64,000 bases of DNA from Williamsia sp. CHRR-6. GTDB taxonomy: Bacteria > Actinomycetota > Actinomycetes > Mycobacteriales > Mycobacteriaceae. The notes under the pieces are model-generated. The model saw only the letters and a program-made list of their open reading frames with translations. It was not told where the DNA came from and did no database searches. A program made the position numbers and the translations under genes. The DNA lies in the NCBI RefSeq assembly GCF_018474015.1, contig NZ_JAHCSG010000002.1, positions 372,001 to 436,000 on the forward strand. The letters are read 5' to 3'. Every line of letters begins with the position of its first letter. The stretch's first letter is position 1. Positions 37,565 through 46,929 of the stretch are shown piece by piece.

Positions 37565-38581
37565 TCACTCGAAGGGGACCGGGGGCAGGGTGACCACCTG
37601 CGCGGCGTAGCTCAGCCCGGCGCCGTAGCCCAGCAGCAGCGCGGTCTGACCGGGTTTGGCCTGACCGGTGGAGAGCATGTTCTCCATGGCCAGCGGGATG
37701 GAGGCGGCCGAGGTGTTGCCGGTGAACTCGATGTCGCCTGCCACCGGGGTACCCGGGCGCAGGTGCAGGTTCTTGGCCAGCAACTCGTTGATCCGCGAGT
37801 TGGCCTGGTGCGGGATGAACACGTCGATGTCCTCGGCGCCCACCTTGGCGGCCTCCAGCGCGCGCTGAGCGGCCTTGCCCATCTCGAACGCGGCCCACCG
37901 GAACACCGCGGTGCCTTCCATGCGCAGGTACGGGCGTTGCACGCGGTCACCCTCGAGGAAGGTGTACCAGTCGATGTCCTGCTTGATGGCGCTGTACTGC
38001 GAGCCGTCGCTGCCCCACACCACCGGGCCCACGCCCTGCTCCTCGGCCGGACCGAGCACCACCGCGCCCGCGCCGTCACCGAAGATGAAGCAGTTGCCGC
38101 GGTCGGTCATGTCGATGGTGACCGACAGCCGCTCCGATCCGACGACCAACACGTTGGTGGCGCTGCCGCCGCGGATCAGGTCGGCACCCACCGCCATCGC
38201 GTGACCGAACCCGGCACACCCGGCGGTGATGTCGAATGCGGGAACACCGTTGGCCCCCAGCTGAGTGGCTACATCGGTGGCCGCTGCCGGCGCCAGCAGC
38301 AGGTGGGTGTTGGTGGCCACGATGACCGCATCGATGTCACCGGGCTGCATCAACGCATTCGCGATGGCCTTGCGCCCGCTGTCGACGGCCATGGTGGTGG
38401 CGGTCTCCTCCGGTGCGGCGAAGCGGCGGGTCTTGATGCCGGTGCGGGTGTAGATCCACTCGTCGGACGAATCGATCCGCTCGCAGATCTCGTCGTTGGT
38501 GACCACTCGTGACGGGCGGTAGGCACCGATGCCCAGGATGCCGACCTTCTGGGTTCCGGTGGTGTCTGAGATCAGTGCCAT
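37565..38581 (-). CDS. beta-ketoacyl-ACP synthase III-like (copy 1)
   Basis: A 338-residue thiolase-fold enzyme. The catalytic triad is visible: Cys122 in [13 protein letters not shown], the histidine in [10 protein letters not shown] (about 266) and the asparagine in TGNTSAAS (about 297). The [17 protein letters not shown] start and [10 protein letters not shown] motif are typical FabH. These enzymes condense an acyl-CoA with malonyl-ACP to start fatty-acid chains. An AAAGGA site precedes the ATG. It follows a paralog after 30 bases, so the two form an operon. The acyl-CoA preference cannot be read from the sequence. Confidence 0.88.
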   Translation of the reverse strand: MALISDTTGTQKVGILGIGAYRPSRVVTNDEICERIDSSDEWIYTRTGIKTRRFAAPEETATTMAVDSGRKAIANALMQPGDIDAVIVATNTHLLLAPAAATDVATQLGANGVPAFDITAGCAGFGHAMAVGADLIRGGSATNVLVVGSERLSVTIDMTDRGNCFIFGDGAGAVVLGPAEEQGVGPVVWGSDGSQYSAIKQDIDWYTFLEGDRVQRPYLRMEGTAVFRWAAFEMGKAAQRALEAAKVGAEDIDVFIPHQANSRINELLAKNLHLRPGTPVAGDIEFTGNTSAASIPLAMENMLSTGQAKPGQTALLLGYGAGLSYAAQVVTLPPVPFE

Positions 38582-38611
38582 GGTGGAGTCCTTTCCTCGC
38601 AGACAGTCCTA

Positions 38612-39670
38612 TCAGAACGAGGTGATCTGCGGGGCCGGTGGCAGGGTGACGACCTGACCCGCGTAGCTCAGCCCGGCGCCGAAGCCGAGTAGCAGCGCGG
38701 TCTGACCGCCGGTGGCCTTGCCGGTCGCCAACATCTCCTCCATGGCCAGCGGGATCGACGCCGCCGAGGTGTTGCCGGTGTTCTCGATGTCGTTGGCCAT
38801 CGGGATGTCGTCGCGCAGGCCAAGGTTCTTCTTCATCAACTCGTTGATCCGCGCGTTGGCCTGGTGCGGGATGAACACGTCGATGTCGTCGGCGGTGATC
38901 CCGGAGATCTCCAGCGTCGACTTCAGCGCACGCGGCAACGTCACCGCGGCCCACCGGAACACCCGAGGGCCCTCCATGGTGACCACCATCCGGTCCAACG
39001 GATCGGTCTCGGGGTCGCGTCGCTGGTACTCCTGGGCGCGGTCCATGTAGCTGAGCATGTCGTGGTTCTGGCCGATGGCCTCGCCGTTCTCGCCGTCACT
39101 ACCCCACACGGTGGGGGAGATGCCGTTCTCCTCGCTGGGACCCACCACCACCGCGCCGGCGCCGTCGCCGAAGATGAAGGCAGTGCTGCGGTCGGTGGGT
39201 TCGAGCACCACAGACAGGGTCTCCACACAGATCAGCAGCACATACTTCGAGGTTCCGGCCCGCACCAGGTCGGCCGCCATCCCCAGCCCGTAGCCGAATC
39301 CCGAACACCCCGACGCCAGGTCGACTGCGGCGACGCCGTTGATTCCCAGGTCGTAGGCGACCTGCGGGGCACCGTGTGGGATCTTGGTGGTCCAGCTCAG
39401 CGTCGACAGCAGCACCATCCCGATCTCTTCGCGCGGGATCCCGGAGTTGATGATCGCCCGCTCACCGGCGGCGACCGCCATCGACCGGGCGGTCTCGTCG
39501 CCGCTGATGTAGCGGCGGTTGCGGATGCCGCTGCGCTCGTAGATCCACTCGTCGGAAGAGTCGAGGGTCTGACACACCTCGTCGTTGCTGACGATGCGGG
39601 TCGGGCGGTAGGCGCCGATCCCCACCATCGCGACGTTCGGAACGGTGGCGTTGACCTTGATGCTGGCCAT
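38612..39670 (-). CDS. beta-ketoacyl-ACP synthase III-like (copy 2)
   Basis: A 352-residue paralog of the next gene. Cys122 in DLASGCSGFGYGL, the histidine in FIPHQANARI and the asparagine in TGNTSAAS are conserved. It carries a longer insert (about residues 190-225: MLSYMDRAQEYQRRDPETDP) than classical FabH near the substrate entrance. The two copies agree closely around the active site but differ in this insert, so they may load different starter units. An AAGGGG site precedes the ATG. pth lies 74 bases upstream of it on the same strand. Confidence 0.88.
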   Translation of the reverse strand: MASIKVNATVPNVAMVGIGAYRPTRIVSNDEVCQTLDSSDEWIYERSGIRNRRYISGDETARSMAVAAGERAIINSGIPREEIGMVLLSTLSWTTKIPHGAPQVAYDLGINGVAAVDLASGCSGFGYGLGMAADLVRAGTSKYVLLICVETLSVVLEPTDRSTAFIFGDGAGAVVVGPSEENGISPTVWGSDGENGEAIGQNHDMLSYMDRAQEYQRRDPETDPLDRMVVTMEGPRVFRWAAVTLPRALKSTLEISGITADDIDVFIPHQANARINELMKKNLGLRDDIPMANDIENTGNTSAASIPLAMEEMLATGKATGGQTALLLGFGAGLSYAGQVVTLPPAPQITSF

Positions 39671-39744
39671 GATGAATTCCCCTTAGGTACTGCGGTGGAG
39701 CGCGTCGTGAATGTGTCGGTGCGGTGGTCTGTCCACAGTCCGGC

Positions 39745-40311
39745 TCACCAGGCGTGCACGGTGTTCTGGGCGTCTTCGAGTGAATGGGTGAGAAGTAGGT
39801 CGACGGCGTCGACGGCGTTGGCGATCATCAGATCGACCTCGGCGCGCTGGGCTGAGGCGAACGGTTTGAGAACGAAGTCGGCAGGGTCCTGTCGACCGGG
39901 CGGACGCCCGATGCCCAGTCGAACCCGCAGATAGTCACGCGAACCCAACGCCGACGACATCGACCGCAGGCCATTGTGTCCGCCTTCGCCGCCGCCACGC
40001 TTGAGGCGCACCAACCCGAAGTCGATGTCGAGTTCGTCGTGCACGGCGATGACATCTTCGGGGTCGATCGAGAAGAACGACGCCAACGGGCCGACCTGAC
40101 GGCCGATCTCGTTCATGAAGACGGTCGGACGGGCAACGAGGACCGACGTCCCGGCCACCGACACCGTGGCGGTGTCGGCGCCGGAACGCTTGTGCACGCG
40201 GTATTTCTCGCCCGCCCGCATCACCAACGCGTCGGCGACCATCGCGCCGATGTTGTGTCGGGTGGCCGAGTACCGCTGTCCGGGGTTGCCCAGTCCGACG
40301 ATCAGGTGCAC
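39745..40311 (-). CDS. pth: peptidyl-tRNA hydrolase
   Basis: A 188-residue enzyme that cleaves peptidyl-tRNA dropped from ribosomes. It starts [21 protein letters not shown] with the catalytic histidine at about residue 20, and has [18 protein letters not shown] and the GGHNGLRS motif. The usual MN(L)SG segment reads FMNEIGR here. The GTG start is immediately after the rplY TAA (TAAGTG), so the two genes are coupled. Order rplY-pth is conserved with mycobacteria. Confidence 0.95.
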   Translation of the reverse strand: MHLIVGLGNPGQRYSATRHNIGAMVADALVMRAGEKYRVHKRSGADTATVSVAGTSVLVARPTVFMNEIGRQVGPLASFFSIDPEDVIAVHDELDIDFGLVRLKRGGGEGGHNGLRSMSSALGSRDYLRVRLGIGRPPGRQDPADFVLKPFASAQRAEVDLMIANAVDAVDLLLTHSLEDAQNTVHAW

Positions 40312-40977
40312 TTATTCGTCGGCCGCGTCGTCTCCCGATGCGTCGTCGGCATCGGTATCGTCGTCGGCGCTCTCCGACTCGCCCTCGGCGGGGGCGTCGC
40401 CGGCACCGTCGGCCTCGAGGTCTTCCTCGGTGGGAGCCTCGTTGACCGCGACCACGAGGGTCTCGGGATCGGCGGTGAGCGTGACGCCCGAGGGCAGCTC
40501 GAGGTCGCCCGCGGTGACCTGGGTGCCGATCTCGGCGCCCTCGACGGAGACGACGATCTGCTCGGGGATCGACATGACGTCGGCCTCGACCTCGACGGTG
40601 TTGGTGTCCTGGGTGACCAGCGTGCCCGGGGCGGCGTCGCCCTCGACCACGACGGTGATCTCGACGGTGACCTTCTCGCCGCGCTTGATGACCAGCAGGT
40701 CGGCGTGCTGGATGTAGCTGCGGACGGGGTGGACGTCGACCTGCTTGGTCAGGGCCAGCTGCTTGGTGCCCTCGATGTCGAGTTCGATGACGGCGTTGGT
40801 GCCGTTGTTGCGCAGGATGGCGGCGAACTCGAGGGCGGGCAGGTTGAGGTGCTGCGGGTCGCTGCCGTGGCCGTAGAGGACGGCGGGCACGTTGCCGGCG
40901 CGACGAGCGCGGCGGGCAGCTCCTTTGCCGCGCTCCGCGCGGGCGGTGACGGCGAGCGGATTAGCCTGGGTGGCCAT
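40312..40977 (-). CDS. rplY: ribosomal protein bL25, CTC form
   Basis: A 221-residue 5S rRNA-binding protein of the general-stress CTC type. The N-terminal L25 domain (about residues 1-95, with [17 protein letters not shown]) is followed by a TL5-like beta domain (about 96-185) and an acidic tail made almost entirely of Glu, Asp, Ala and Gly. ATG 40977 has a GGAG site nine bases upstream. A TATGGT hexamer on the same strand near 41150 could be its -10 box. pth follows without a gap. Confidence 0.95.
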   Translation of the reverse strand: MATQANPLAVTARAERGKGAARRARRAGNVPAVLYGHGSDPQHLNLPALEFAAILRNNGTNAVIELDIEGTKQLALTKQVDVHPVRSYIQHADLLVIKRGEKVTVEITVVVEGDAAPGTLVTQDTNTVEVEADVMSIPEQIVVSVEGAEIGTQVTAGDLELPSGVTLTADPETLVVAVNEAPTEEDLEADGAGDAPAEGESESADDDTDADDASGDDAADE

Positions 40978-41104
40978 GTGTTTCTCCTGTGTCGGTCGTC
41001 GACCGCGGGTGGCCGACGTGAGCGGGTGGGTCCAGGCGAGCAGCACAGGCGACGCCGTCCACACCCCCTACCGGGAGAGAAACGAAATCCGCCACGCCGA
41101 TCAC

Positions 41105-41127
41105 GGCCGATCCGATGCGGATCGGCC
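41105..41127. other. hairpin in the rplY upstream region
   Basis: GGCCGATCCG and CGGATCGGCC form a perfect 10-base stem around three bases. It lies about 130 bases upstream of the rplY start in the 324-base gap 40978-41301. It may belong to an rplY leader. Apart from this hairpin and possible promoters I see nothing in the gap; the upstream reading frames there have no recognisable protein. Confidence 0.4.
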
Positions 41128-41301
41128 CTCGCCGGGACAACGCCGGTCACCATATCGGAGCGGGGTGCTGCCACGCCACTTCGAGAAGTTTGCCGAGCTG
41201 TCATGTCGCGTTGGCTGAGGTGTTGCGCATCACGCGGAGCATGGGCGTTCGGGCGTTTGGATCCAGGCGCCACCACCACCACGGGACGCGAGGTGCCGGC
41301 G

Positions 41302-41751
41302 ATGACGATCGAGCAGCACCACTGTCTGCTGTGGTCGCCCGAGGACGTCACCATCCGGTTCCTGCAGTCTTTGAGCCTCGGCGACGTGGAACTCGCCGAA
41401 CACCTCCTCAGCCGCGATGTCACCTTCCGCGCAGGGTGGCGACCGGCGCATACCGGTCGAGCCGCGGTGGGTCGCCGACTCACACGCCTCGCCGCAGGCC
41501 GCACCACCTATGACGCCGTCATCCACTCCATCGACTGTGCCGGGTCGACCGTGCTCACCGCGCGTACCGATGCCTTCGTCCGGGGTCGGCTACGGGTGCA
41601 GGTCTCGGTGCGCGGCACCGCGGCGGTGGTCGACGGCAAGATCGTCAGTTGGACCGACCGGATCTCGGCGCGTGATCTGCTCGGCGCGTTCGGGCGCGGC
41701 GTGATCGGGGTGCTGGTGCCTTCGATGCGCGCCCAGATGCCTGCCCGCTGA
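41302..41751 (+). CDS. limonene-1,2-epoxide hydrolase-like protein
   Basis: A 149-residue cone-shaped alpha+beta protein. The helix IRFLQSLSLGDVELAEHLLSRDV and the strand run TVLTARTDAFVRGRLRVQVSVRG match the LEH catalytic domain, with the RTD motif that supplies Arg and Asp of the active site. The usual last motif WRDYFD reads WTDRIS, so one acidic residue is kept but the aromatic pair is not. It may act on an epoxide or be a catalytically altered SnoaL-like relative. ATG 41302 is the first codon of the domain. It converges with arsC, 11 bases apart. Confidence 0.7.
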   Translation: MTIEQHHCLLWSPEDVTIRFLQSLSLGDVELAEHLLSRDVTFRAGWRPAHTGRAAVGRRLTRLAAGRTTYDAVIHSIDCAGSTVLTARTDAFVRGRLRVQVSVRGTAAVVDGKIVSWTDRISARDLLGAFGRGVIGVLVPSMRAQMPAR

Positions 41752-41762
41752 ACAGTCTCTCG

Positions 41763-42107
41763 TCAGAGGATCTCGTCGATCGACTCGACCGGTCGGGCCA
41801 GTCGGGTACCGGTGTCGGTGACCACGAAGGGCCGTTCGATCAGCCGTGGGTGCTCGGCCATGGCGTCGAGCAGGGCGTCGTCGTCGGCGCCGGCGAGCTG
41901 CAGCTCACCGAACAGTGCTTCGCGGCGACGCACCGCCTGCGCCGGGGTGAGTCCGGCTGCGGTGATCATGGCCGCGAGCTCGGCCCGGGTCGGTGGGGTG
42001 TCGAGATAGCGGACGATCTCTGGCTCCACGCCGGTATCGCGTATGCGCTGCAACGCCTTTCGGGACGTGGAGCACTTCGGGTTGTGGTAGATCCGCACCT
42101 GGCCCAT
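41763..42107 (-). CDS. ArsC-family reductase
   Basis: A 114-residue thioredoxin-fold protein with the ArsC active-site start YHNPKCSTSRKALQ (cysteine at residue 12) and RPFVVTDTGTRLARP near the end. In glutaredoxin-dependent arsenate reductases the cysteine, followed by arginines, reduces arsenate to arsenite. No ars pump or ArsR lies nearby, so it may be a general ArsC/Spx-like reductase. It starts 15 bases after the prs stop and is probably the last gene of the glmU-prs-arsC operon. Confidence 0.85.
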   Translation of the reverse strand: MGQVRIYHNPKCSTSRKALQRIRDTGVEPEIVRYLDTPPTRAELAAMITAAGLTPAQAVRRREALFGELQLAGADDDALLDAMAEHPRLIERPFVVTDTGTRLARPVESIDEIL

Positions 42108-42122
42108 CTGATCGGGCCGAAC

Positions 42123-43100
42123 TCAGGCGACGCCGTTGAACAGGCTGGTCACCGACCCGTTCTCGAAGACCTGCTGGATGGTCTGGGCCAGCAACGGGGC
42201 GATGGAGAGCACGGTGAGGGTGGGGAAGTGCTTCTCCGGTGCGATGGGCAGCGTGTCGGTGGCGATCACCTCGCGGGCGCCACAGTTGGCCAGTCGTTCG
42301 GCCGCCGGATCGGAGAACACCCCGTGGGTGGTGGCGATGATGACGTCGCCGGCGCCGGCGTCCTTGAGCACCCGGACCGCACCGGCGATGGTGCCACCGG
42401 TGTCGATCATGTCGTCGATCAGCACACAGATCTGGCCTTCCACCTCGCCGACCACCCGGTTGGACTTGACCTGGTTGGGCACCAACGGATCTCGCGTCTT
42501 GTGGATGAAGGCCAGCGGTGCCCCGTCGAGGGAGTCGGCCCACTTTTCGGCCACCCGCACGCGACCGGAGTCGGGCGAGACGACGGTGAGGTTGGCGGTT
42601 CCGTAGTGGGTGCGCACGTAGTCGGCGAGCTGCCCCTGGGCGTGCATGTGGTCCACGGGACCGTCGAAGAACCCCTGGATCTGATCGGTGTGCAGGTCGA
42701 CGGTGATGATGCGATCGGCGCCTGCGGTCTTGAGCAGGTCGGCGACCAGGCGAGCCGAGATCGGTTCGCGACCGCGGTGCTTCTTGTCCTGGCGGGCGTA
42801 GGGGTAGAACGGCAGGATCGCGGTGATGCGCTTGGCCGATCCGCGCTTGAGCGCGTCGATCATGATGAGCTGCTCCATCAACCATTTGTTCAGCGGCGCG
42901 GGATGGCTCTGCAGGACGAAGGCGTCCGAGCCGCGGACGGAGTCCTCGAACCGGACGAAGATCTCGCCGTTGGCGAAGTCGCGCGCGGTCTGCGGGGTGA
43001 CCTCGATACCCAGTGCCCCCGCCACGGCGTCGGCCAGCTCGGGATGAGCCCGGCCGGAGAAGAGCATCAGGTTCTTCTGATTGTCGGTCGTCCAGTTCAC
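42123..43100 (-). CDS. prs: ribose-phosphate pyrophosphokinase
   Basis: A 325-residue enzyme that makes PRPP from ribose-5-phosphate and ATP. Motifs are [14 protein letters not shown] (about residue 45), the flexible loop [20 protein letters not shown] (about 101), [12 protein letters not shown] and the PRPP site [17 protein letters not shown] (about 225). The GTG at 43100 overlaps the glmU stop (GTGA), which gives translational coupling. Gene order glmU-prs is as in M. tuberculosis, but the lipoprotein gene lpqT that follows prsA there is absent here. Confidence 0.95.
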   Translation of the reverse strand: MNWTTDNQKNLMLFSGRAHPELADAVAGALGIEVTPQTARDFANGEIFVRFEDSVRGSDAFVLQSHPAPLNKWLMEQLIMIDALKRGSAKRITAILPFYPYARQDKKHRGREPISARLVADLLKTAGADRIITVDLHTDQIQGFFDGPVDHMHAQGQLADYVRTHYGTANLTVVSPDSGRVRVAEKWADSLDGAPLAFIHKTRDPLVPNQVKSNRVVGEVEGQICVLIDDMIDTGGTIAGAVRVLKDAGAGDVIIATTHGVFSDPAAERLANCGAREVIATDTLPIAPEKHFPTLTVLSIAPLLAQTIQQVFENGSVTSLFNGVA

Positions 43101-44785
43101 AGCTCGTCCGTTCCTGTCTTCGGTGCCGGTTCACCCGGTGGTGTCATATCCGGTGGTGTCATATCCGGTGAGGGGGTGTCCTCGGGGGGTGTTCCGTGCT
43201 CGCCGCGCGCCTGCGCGGCGGCCCGCGCCGCAGAGGTGCCGGGTCGTTTGGCCTCGACCCATCCATCGATGTTGCGTTGGCGTCCGCCCGACACCGCCAG
43301 TGCCCCCGGCGGCACATCCCGGGTGAGAACGGTACCGGCACCGGTGTAGGCGCCGTCACCGACGGTCAGTGGGGCCACGAACATGGTGTCCGACCCGGTG
43401 CGGCAGTGCGATCCGATCACCGTGCGGTTCTTGCTCACCCCGTCGTAGTTGACGAACACGCTCGAGGCGCCGATGTTGCTGTGCTCACCGATGGTGGCGT
43501 CGCCGACGTAGGTCAGGTGCGGGACTTTGGTGCCGGTGCCGATGGTGGAGTTCTTGACCTCGACGAAGGTGCCGATCTTGCCGTCGGCGCCGAGGTCGGT
43601 TCCCGGCCGCAGATAGGCGAACGGACCGACCTGCGCACCGGCGCCGATGCGTGCCGAGTCTGCGTGGGTGCGAATCACGTGCGCACCCTCGCCGACGACG
43701 ACGTCGGTCAGGGTGGTGTCGGGTCCGATCACGGCGTGTTCACCTATCACCGTCGAACCGTGCAGCTGGGTGCCCGGTAGCAGGGTGGCGTCGACACCCA
43801 CCTGTACGTCGACGTCCACCCAGGTGTGGCTGGGGTCGACGACGGTGACGCCCGACAGCATCAGCGAGGTGAGGATGCGGCGGTTGAGTTCGGCCCCCAG
43901 CGTGGACAGCTGCAGGCGATCGTTGCATCCGGCGACCAGGGCAGCATCGCGGATGTGGTTGGCGTGCACTGTCTTTCCCATGGATCGTGCGATGGCGACC
44001 ACATCGGTCAGGTAGATCTCGCCCTGGGCGTTGTCGGTGGTCAGTCGGCTCAGCGCTGCCGCCAACACGTCGGAGTCGAACGCGTAGACCCCGGAGTTCA
44101 CCTCGGTGATGCGCCGCTGTTGGGGGGTGGCGTCGCGTTCCTCGACGATCTGGGTGACCTGGCCGTCCTGGGTGCGCAACACCCGGCCGTAGCCGGTGGG
44201 ATCGGCTGCGGTTGAGGTCATCAACGTGACCTGCGCGCGGGTTCCGATGTGGTGATCGACCAGGGCGCGTAATGCGTGCCCGGTGAGCAGCGGCACGTCG
44301 GCTGCGGTCACCACCACGATGCCGCGGAAGTCCTCAGGCAGGGCCGCGAGCCCGGCGCGCACGGCGCCACCGGTCCCGTTCTGCACCTCCTGTACCGCGG
44401 TGCGGATCGGACGGCCCAGGGTGGCGGAGATGTCGGCGCAGGCTGCGGCCACCTGCTCGCGCTCGTGGCCGATCACCGCCACCAGATGGGTGGGGTCGAT
44501 GCCGGCGCCGGCGTGCAGGACGTGGGAGAGCAGGGTGCGTCCGGCGATGCGGTGCAACATCTTGGGTGTGCTCGAGCGCATCCGGGTACCCGCCCCGGCG
44601 GCGAGCACGAGGACGGCCGAGGGGATGGCACGGCGGGCGGTGACGGTATCGGCCGTGGCGCGCGGGGCTGGTCGTCGACCGGCTGGGATGGCACCGGTGG
44701 TGGGTGCCGCGGGTGAACCGTGCGCTGCGGTGGAGCCGCTGCCAGTCCTCGGACCTGTCGACCCTGACGCTGTCGACATGGACAT
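43097..44785 (-). CDS. glmU: bifunctional GlmU
   Basis: A 562-residue enzyme that acetylates glucosamine-1-phosphate and then couples it to UTP, giving UDP-GlcNAc for the cell wall. The uridyltransferase loop [19 protein letters not shown] is near residue 60, and the left-handed beta-helix acetyltransferase repeats run from about 320 to 500. It is longer than usual because of an N-terminal Ser/Thr/Gly-rich extension (about 55 residues) and a Pro-rich C-terminus containing a duplicated pentapeptide encoded by a 15-base tandem repeat near 43136-43167. AGGAG before ATG 44785 supports the long start. Confidence 0.93.
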   Translation of the reverse strand: MSMSTASGSTGPRTGSGSTAAHGSPAAPTTGAIPAGRRPAPRATADTVTARRAIPSAVLVLAAGAGTRMRSSTPKMLHRIAGRTLLSHVLHAGAGIDPTHLVAVIGHEREQVAAACADISATLGRPIRTAVQEVQNGTGGAVRAGLAALPEDFRGIVVVTAADVPLLTGHALRALVDHHIGTRAQVTLMTSTAADPTGYGRVLRTQDGQVTQIVEERDATPQQRRITEVNSGVYAFDSDVLAAALSRLTTDNAQGEIYLTDVVAIARSMGKTVHANHIRDAALVAGCNDRLQLSTLGAELNRRILTSLMLSGVTVVDPSHTWVDVDVQVGVDATLLPGTQLHGSTVIGEHAVIGPDTTLTDVVVGEGAHVIRTHADSARIGAGAQVGPFAYLRPGTDLGADGKIGTFVEVKNSTIGTGTKVPHLTYVGDATIGEHSNIGASSVFVNYDGVSKNRTVIGSHCRTGSDTMFVAPLTVGDGAYTGAGTVLTRDVPPGALAVSGGRQRNIDGWVEAKRPGTSAARAAAQARGEHGTPPEDTPSPDMTPPDMTPPGEPAPKTGTDEL

Positions 44786-44905
44786 ATGACTCCTGACGTG
44801 CGGGGCGCTACCGAGCGTGATCGGGTGCGATCCTACGCACTGGTAGAACTGTCCACAGCCAGGGAGTCAGCCGAGACCCCGGTAGTCGCGGGAAAGGTCG
44901 AGATA

Positions 44906-45661
44906 GTGAGCGAACGCAGAACAGCAATTGTGACCGGAGCTGGTCGCGGCATCGGGGCGGCGGTGGCGCAGCGTCTGGCCGCCGACGGTCTGGCCGTGGC
45001 GGTACTCGACCTGACAAAGGAGTCGACCGCTGACACCGTGGCCGCCATCACCGAGGCGGGCGGAACGGCGATCGGGGTGGGTGCCGATGTCTCCGACGAG
45101 GCGTCGGTGACCGCTGCCGTCGACACCATCGTCGCGGAGTTGGGTCCGCCCACCGTGGTGGTCAACAACGCGGGCATCCTGCGCGACAACCTGCTGTTCA
45201 AGATGTCGGTCGACGACTGGGACGCCGTCATGGGTGTGCACCTGCGCGGTGCATTCCTGGTCACCCGGGCGGCCCAGAAGTACATGGTGGAGGCCAAGTT
45301 CGGTCGCGTGATCAACCTGTCGTCCACCTCGGCCCTGGGTAACCGCGGCCAGGCCAACTACGCTGCCGCCAAGGCCGGCATGCAGGGCTTCACCAAGACC
45401 CTGGCCTTGGAACTGGGCAAATTCGGTGTCACCGCCAACGCCATCGCCCCCGGCTTCATCGCCACCGACATGACCAAGGCCACCGCCCAGCGGGTCGGCA
45501 TGGAGTGGGACGAGTTCATCGCCGCCAACGCTGCCGCCATTCCGGTGGCCCGCGTGGGGGCACCTGACGACATCGCCCATGCTGCGTCGTTCTTCGCCAG
45601 CGAGGGTGCCGGCTTCGTCTCCGGTCAGGTCCTCTACGTCGCGGGCGGTCCCAAGGACTGA
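44906..45661 (+). CDS. short-chain dehydrogenase, FabG/ketoreductase type
   Basis: A 251-residue SDR. The NADP-binding loop is TGAGRGIG (about residues 9-16), followed by VVNNAGI, and the catalytic Ser-Tyr-Lys set is in NLSSTSALGNRGQANYAAAKAG. The final GQVLYVAGGPKD is typical of 3-oxoacyl-ACP reductases and acetoacetyl-CoA reductase-like enzymes. It may reduce beta-ketoacyl chains, but it is not next to fatty-acid genes. GTG 44906 is chosen because AAAGG lies nine bases upstream; the frame above it is the glmU promoter region. Confidence 0.87.
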   Translation: MSERRTAIVTGAGRGIGAAVAQRLAADGLAVAVLDLTKESTADTVAAITEAGGTAIGVGADVSDEASVTAAVDTIVAELGPPTVVVNNAGILRDNLLFKMSVDDWDAVMGVHLRGAFLVTRAAQKYMVEAKFGRVINLSSTSALGNRGQANYAAAKAGMQGFTKTLALELGKFGVTANAIAPGFIATDMTKATAQRVGMEWDEFIAANAAAIPVARVGAPDDIAHAASFFASEGAGFVSGQVLYVAGGPKD

Positions 45662-45728
45662 CCGGATCGCAAGCAGACTGCAGCGTGCCACTCGTGGCAC
45701 AATCTCAGTCGGCGCCCTCGGGTGCCGG

Positions 45729-45803
45729 TCCGCCATGGTGTAATCGGCAACACTCCTGATTTTGGTTCAGGCATTCTAGGTTCGAGTCCTGGTGGCGGAG
45801 CCA
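45729..45803 (+). tRNA. tRNA-Gln (anticodon TTG)
   Basis: The 72-base body plus encoded CCA folds as a cloverleaf. The acceptor stem pairs TCCGCCA with TGGCGGA, the anticodon stem pairs CCTGA with TCAGG around the loop TTTTGGT (anticodon TTG, 45762-45764), and the T arm has the GGTTCGAGTCC sequence. It reads CAA codons. Discriminator base is G at 45800 and CCA is encoded at 45801-45803. Confidence 0.97.
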
Positions 45804-45857
45804 AGGGCCCGGCTGCGCTGGCTCAGCTCGAGCGAGCATCCGCAGCCCCTGACCTGC

Positions 45858-45896
45858 CAACAACCCCCGAGTCCATCGTGGACTCGGGGGTTGTTG
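45858..45896. terminator. strong hairpin after tRNA-Gln
   Basis: A perfect inverted repeat with 18-base arms starting CAACAACCCCCG and a three-base TCG loop lies 55 bases after the tRNA. It stands 14 bases before the stop of the convergent membrane protein gene, so it probably terminates transcription from both sides. Confidence 0.85.
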
Positions 45897-45909
45897 CGTC
45901 GACGCCGGA

Positions 45910-46929
45910 CTACGCGGTGGGGGCCGTCGACACCGATTCGACTGTGGCGCTGCTCGATTGGCGTACCGTGCCGGCCTGCAGGACGCCGTCGTCGGCGGCC
46001 ACCACGACACGCGAGCCCAGGTAGTTGCCGGTTCCCGGGTCGATGACGATCTCGTGGTCGTCGGTGCCGATGCGCACACCCACCCCGGTCCCGGTCCGGC
46101 CGTCGAGGGTGACCCGGTCGGAGGTCACCGTCAGGCCCTTGACCTTGGCCAGGGCCCGGAACAATGCGGCCCGGTTCTGCGCGGGCAGCAGCCCGCTCTG
46201 CAGCGATTCCTGCGCGAGGTCGAAGATCGCGGCCGGCTTCATCCCACCGGCGTCGCGGACCAGCCGGTTGAACAGTTCGGTCGGTTCGGTGGGCAGTGTC
46301 TTGATGAAGCTGGGCTGCGGGTTGTCCCAGCCGGTCTGGGCGCACCGGTCCACGCCTGCGGTGTAACTGAACCGCCCGCAGCTCGCTTTGTAGGTACCGG
46401 CCACCATCGGGGCGGGCGGGGCTCCGGCTCCGGCGCGCCCGGCAAGCCACTGGGAGGGCGCGGCCAGCTGCTGACGCAGGACCCAGGTGGAGGTGGGGTC
46501 CAGCGGCGTCCACTGCTCGGTGATGGTGGACTCGCGGTAGGCGGTGTTGCCGGGTTGGCCGACGGTGATGCCGACTTCGCGAATCGTGATGTGGCGATAT
46601 GGGTTCGGGGCAAAATCGGTGGTGCGGTCGGCGGTGTTCTCCAGCAGCGTGGCCGCCGAGGCGGGGGCGGAGTTCGAGGTGCTGAACAGCGGGACGGCCA
46701 CGGCGACTGCGGCCACGGCGGCCACCGATGCAGCGGCGACCATCGCCGGCCGGACACGCCGGTGGCGGCGTTCATGGAGTTCGTCCTGGGGTGCCGCTGT
46801 TTCGGTGGTGGCCGCGCGCAGCCTGGTGAGTCCGTTGTCGAACGCCTGCTGGGTCATGGTGGGTTCCTGTTCGTTGAGGTGGGCCAGTGCGGAGTCGAGC
46901 TGAGCGTCGGTGATGTCGTGGTCAGCCAT
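45910..46929 (-). CDS. sigma-factor partner membrane protein (CU044_5270-like)
   Basis: A 339-residue protein with a cytoplasmic N-terminus of about 60 residues, one membrane helix (about residues 62-82, AAASVAAVAAVAVAVPLF) and a large outside domain. The arrangement and its position directly after a sigma-70 family gene fit the CU044_5270 family, which usually accompanies such sigma factors and may act as an anti-sigma factor. There is no zinc-binding HxxxCxxC motif, so it is not a classical ZAS anti-sigma. The GTG/ATG start overlaps the sigma gene by eight bases. The name rests mainly on context. Confidence 0.7.
   Translation of the reverse strand: MADHDITDAQLDSALAHLNEQEPTMTQQAFDNGLTRLRAATTETAAPQDELHERRHRRVRPAMVAAASVAAVAAVAVAVPLFSTSNSAPASAATLLENTADRTTDFAPNPYRHITIREVGITVGQPGNTAYRESTITEQWTPLDPTSTWVLRQQLAAPSQWLAGRAGAGAPPAPMVAGTYKASCGRFSYTAGVDRCAQTGWDNPQPSFIKTLPTEPTELFNRLVRDAGGMKPAAIFDLAQESLQSGLLPAQNRAALFRALAKVKGLTVTSDRVTLDGRTGTGVGVRIGTDDHEIVIDPGTGNYLGSRVVVAADDGVLQAGTVRQSSSATVESVSTAPTA

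Noticed and set aside
39976-41301. Long plus-strand frame running into the epoxide hydrolase-like gene
   Set aside because: It lies opposite pth and rplY and its composition is that of an antisense shadow. The domain begins at ATG 41302.
40978-41301. Possible small gene upstream of rplY
   Set aside because: Frames here have no start signal or domain. Only a hairpin and promoter-like sequence are visible.
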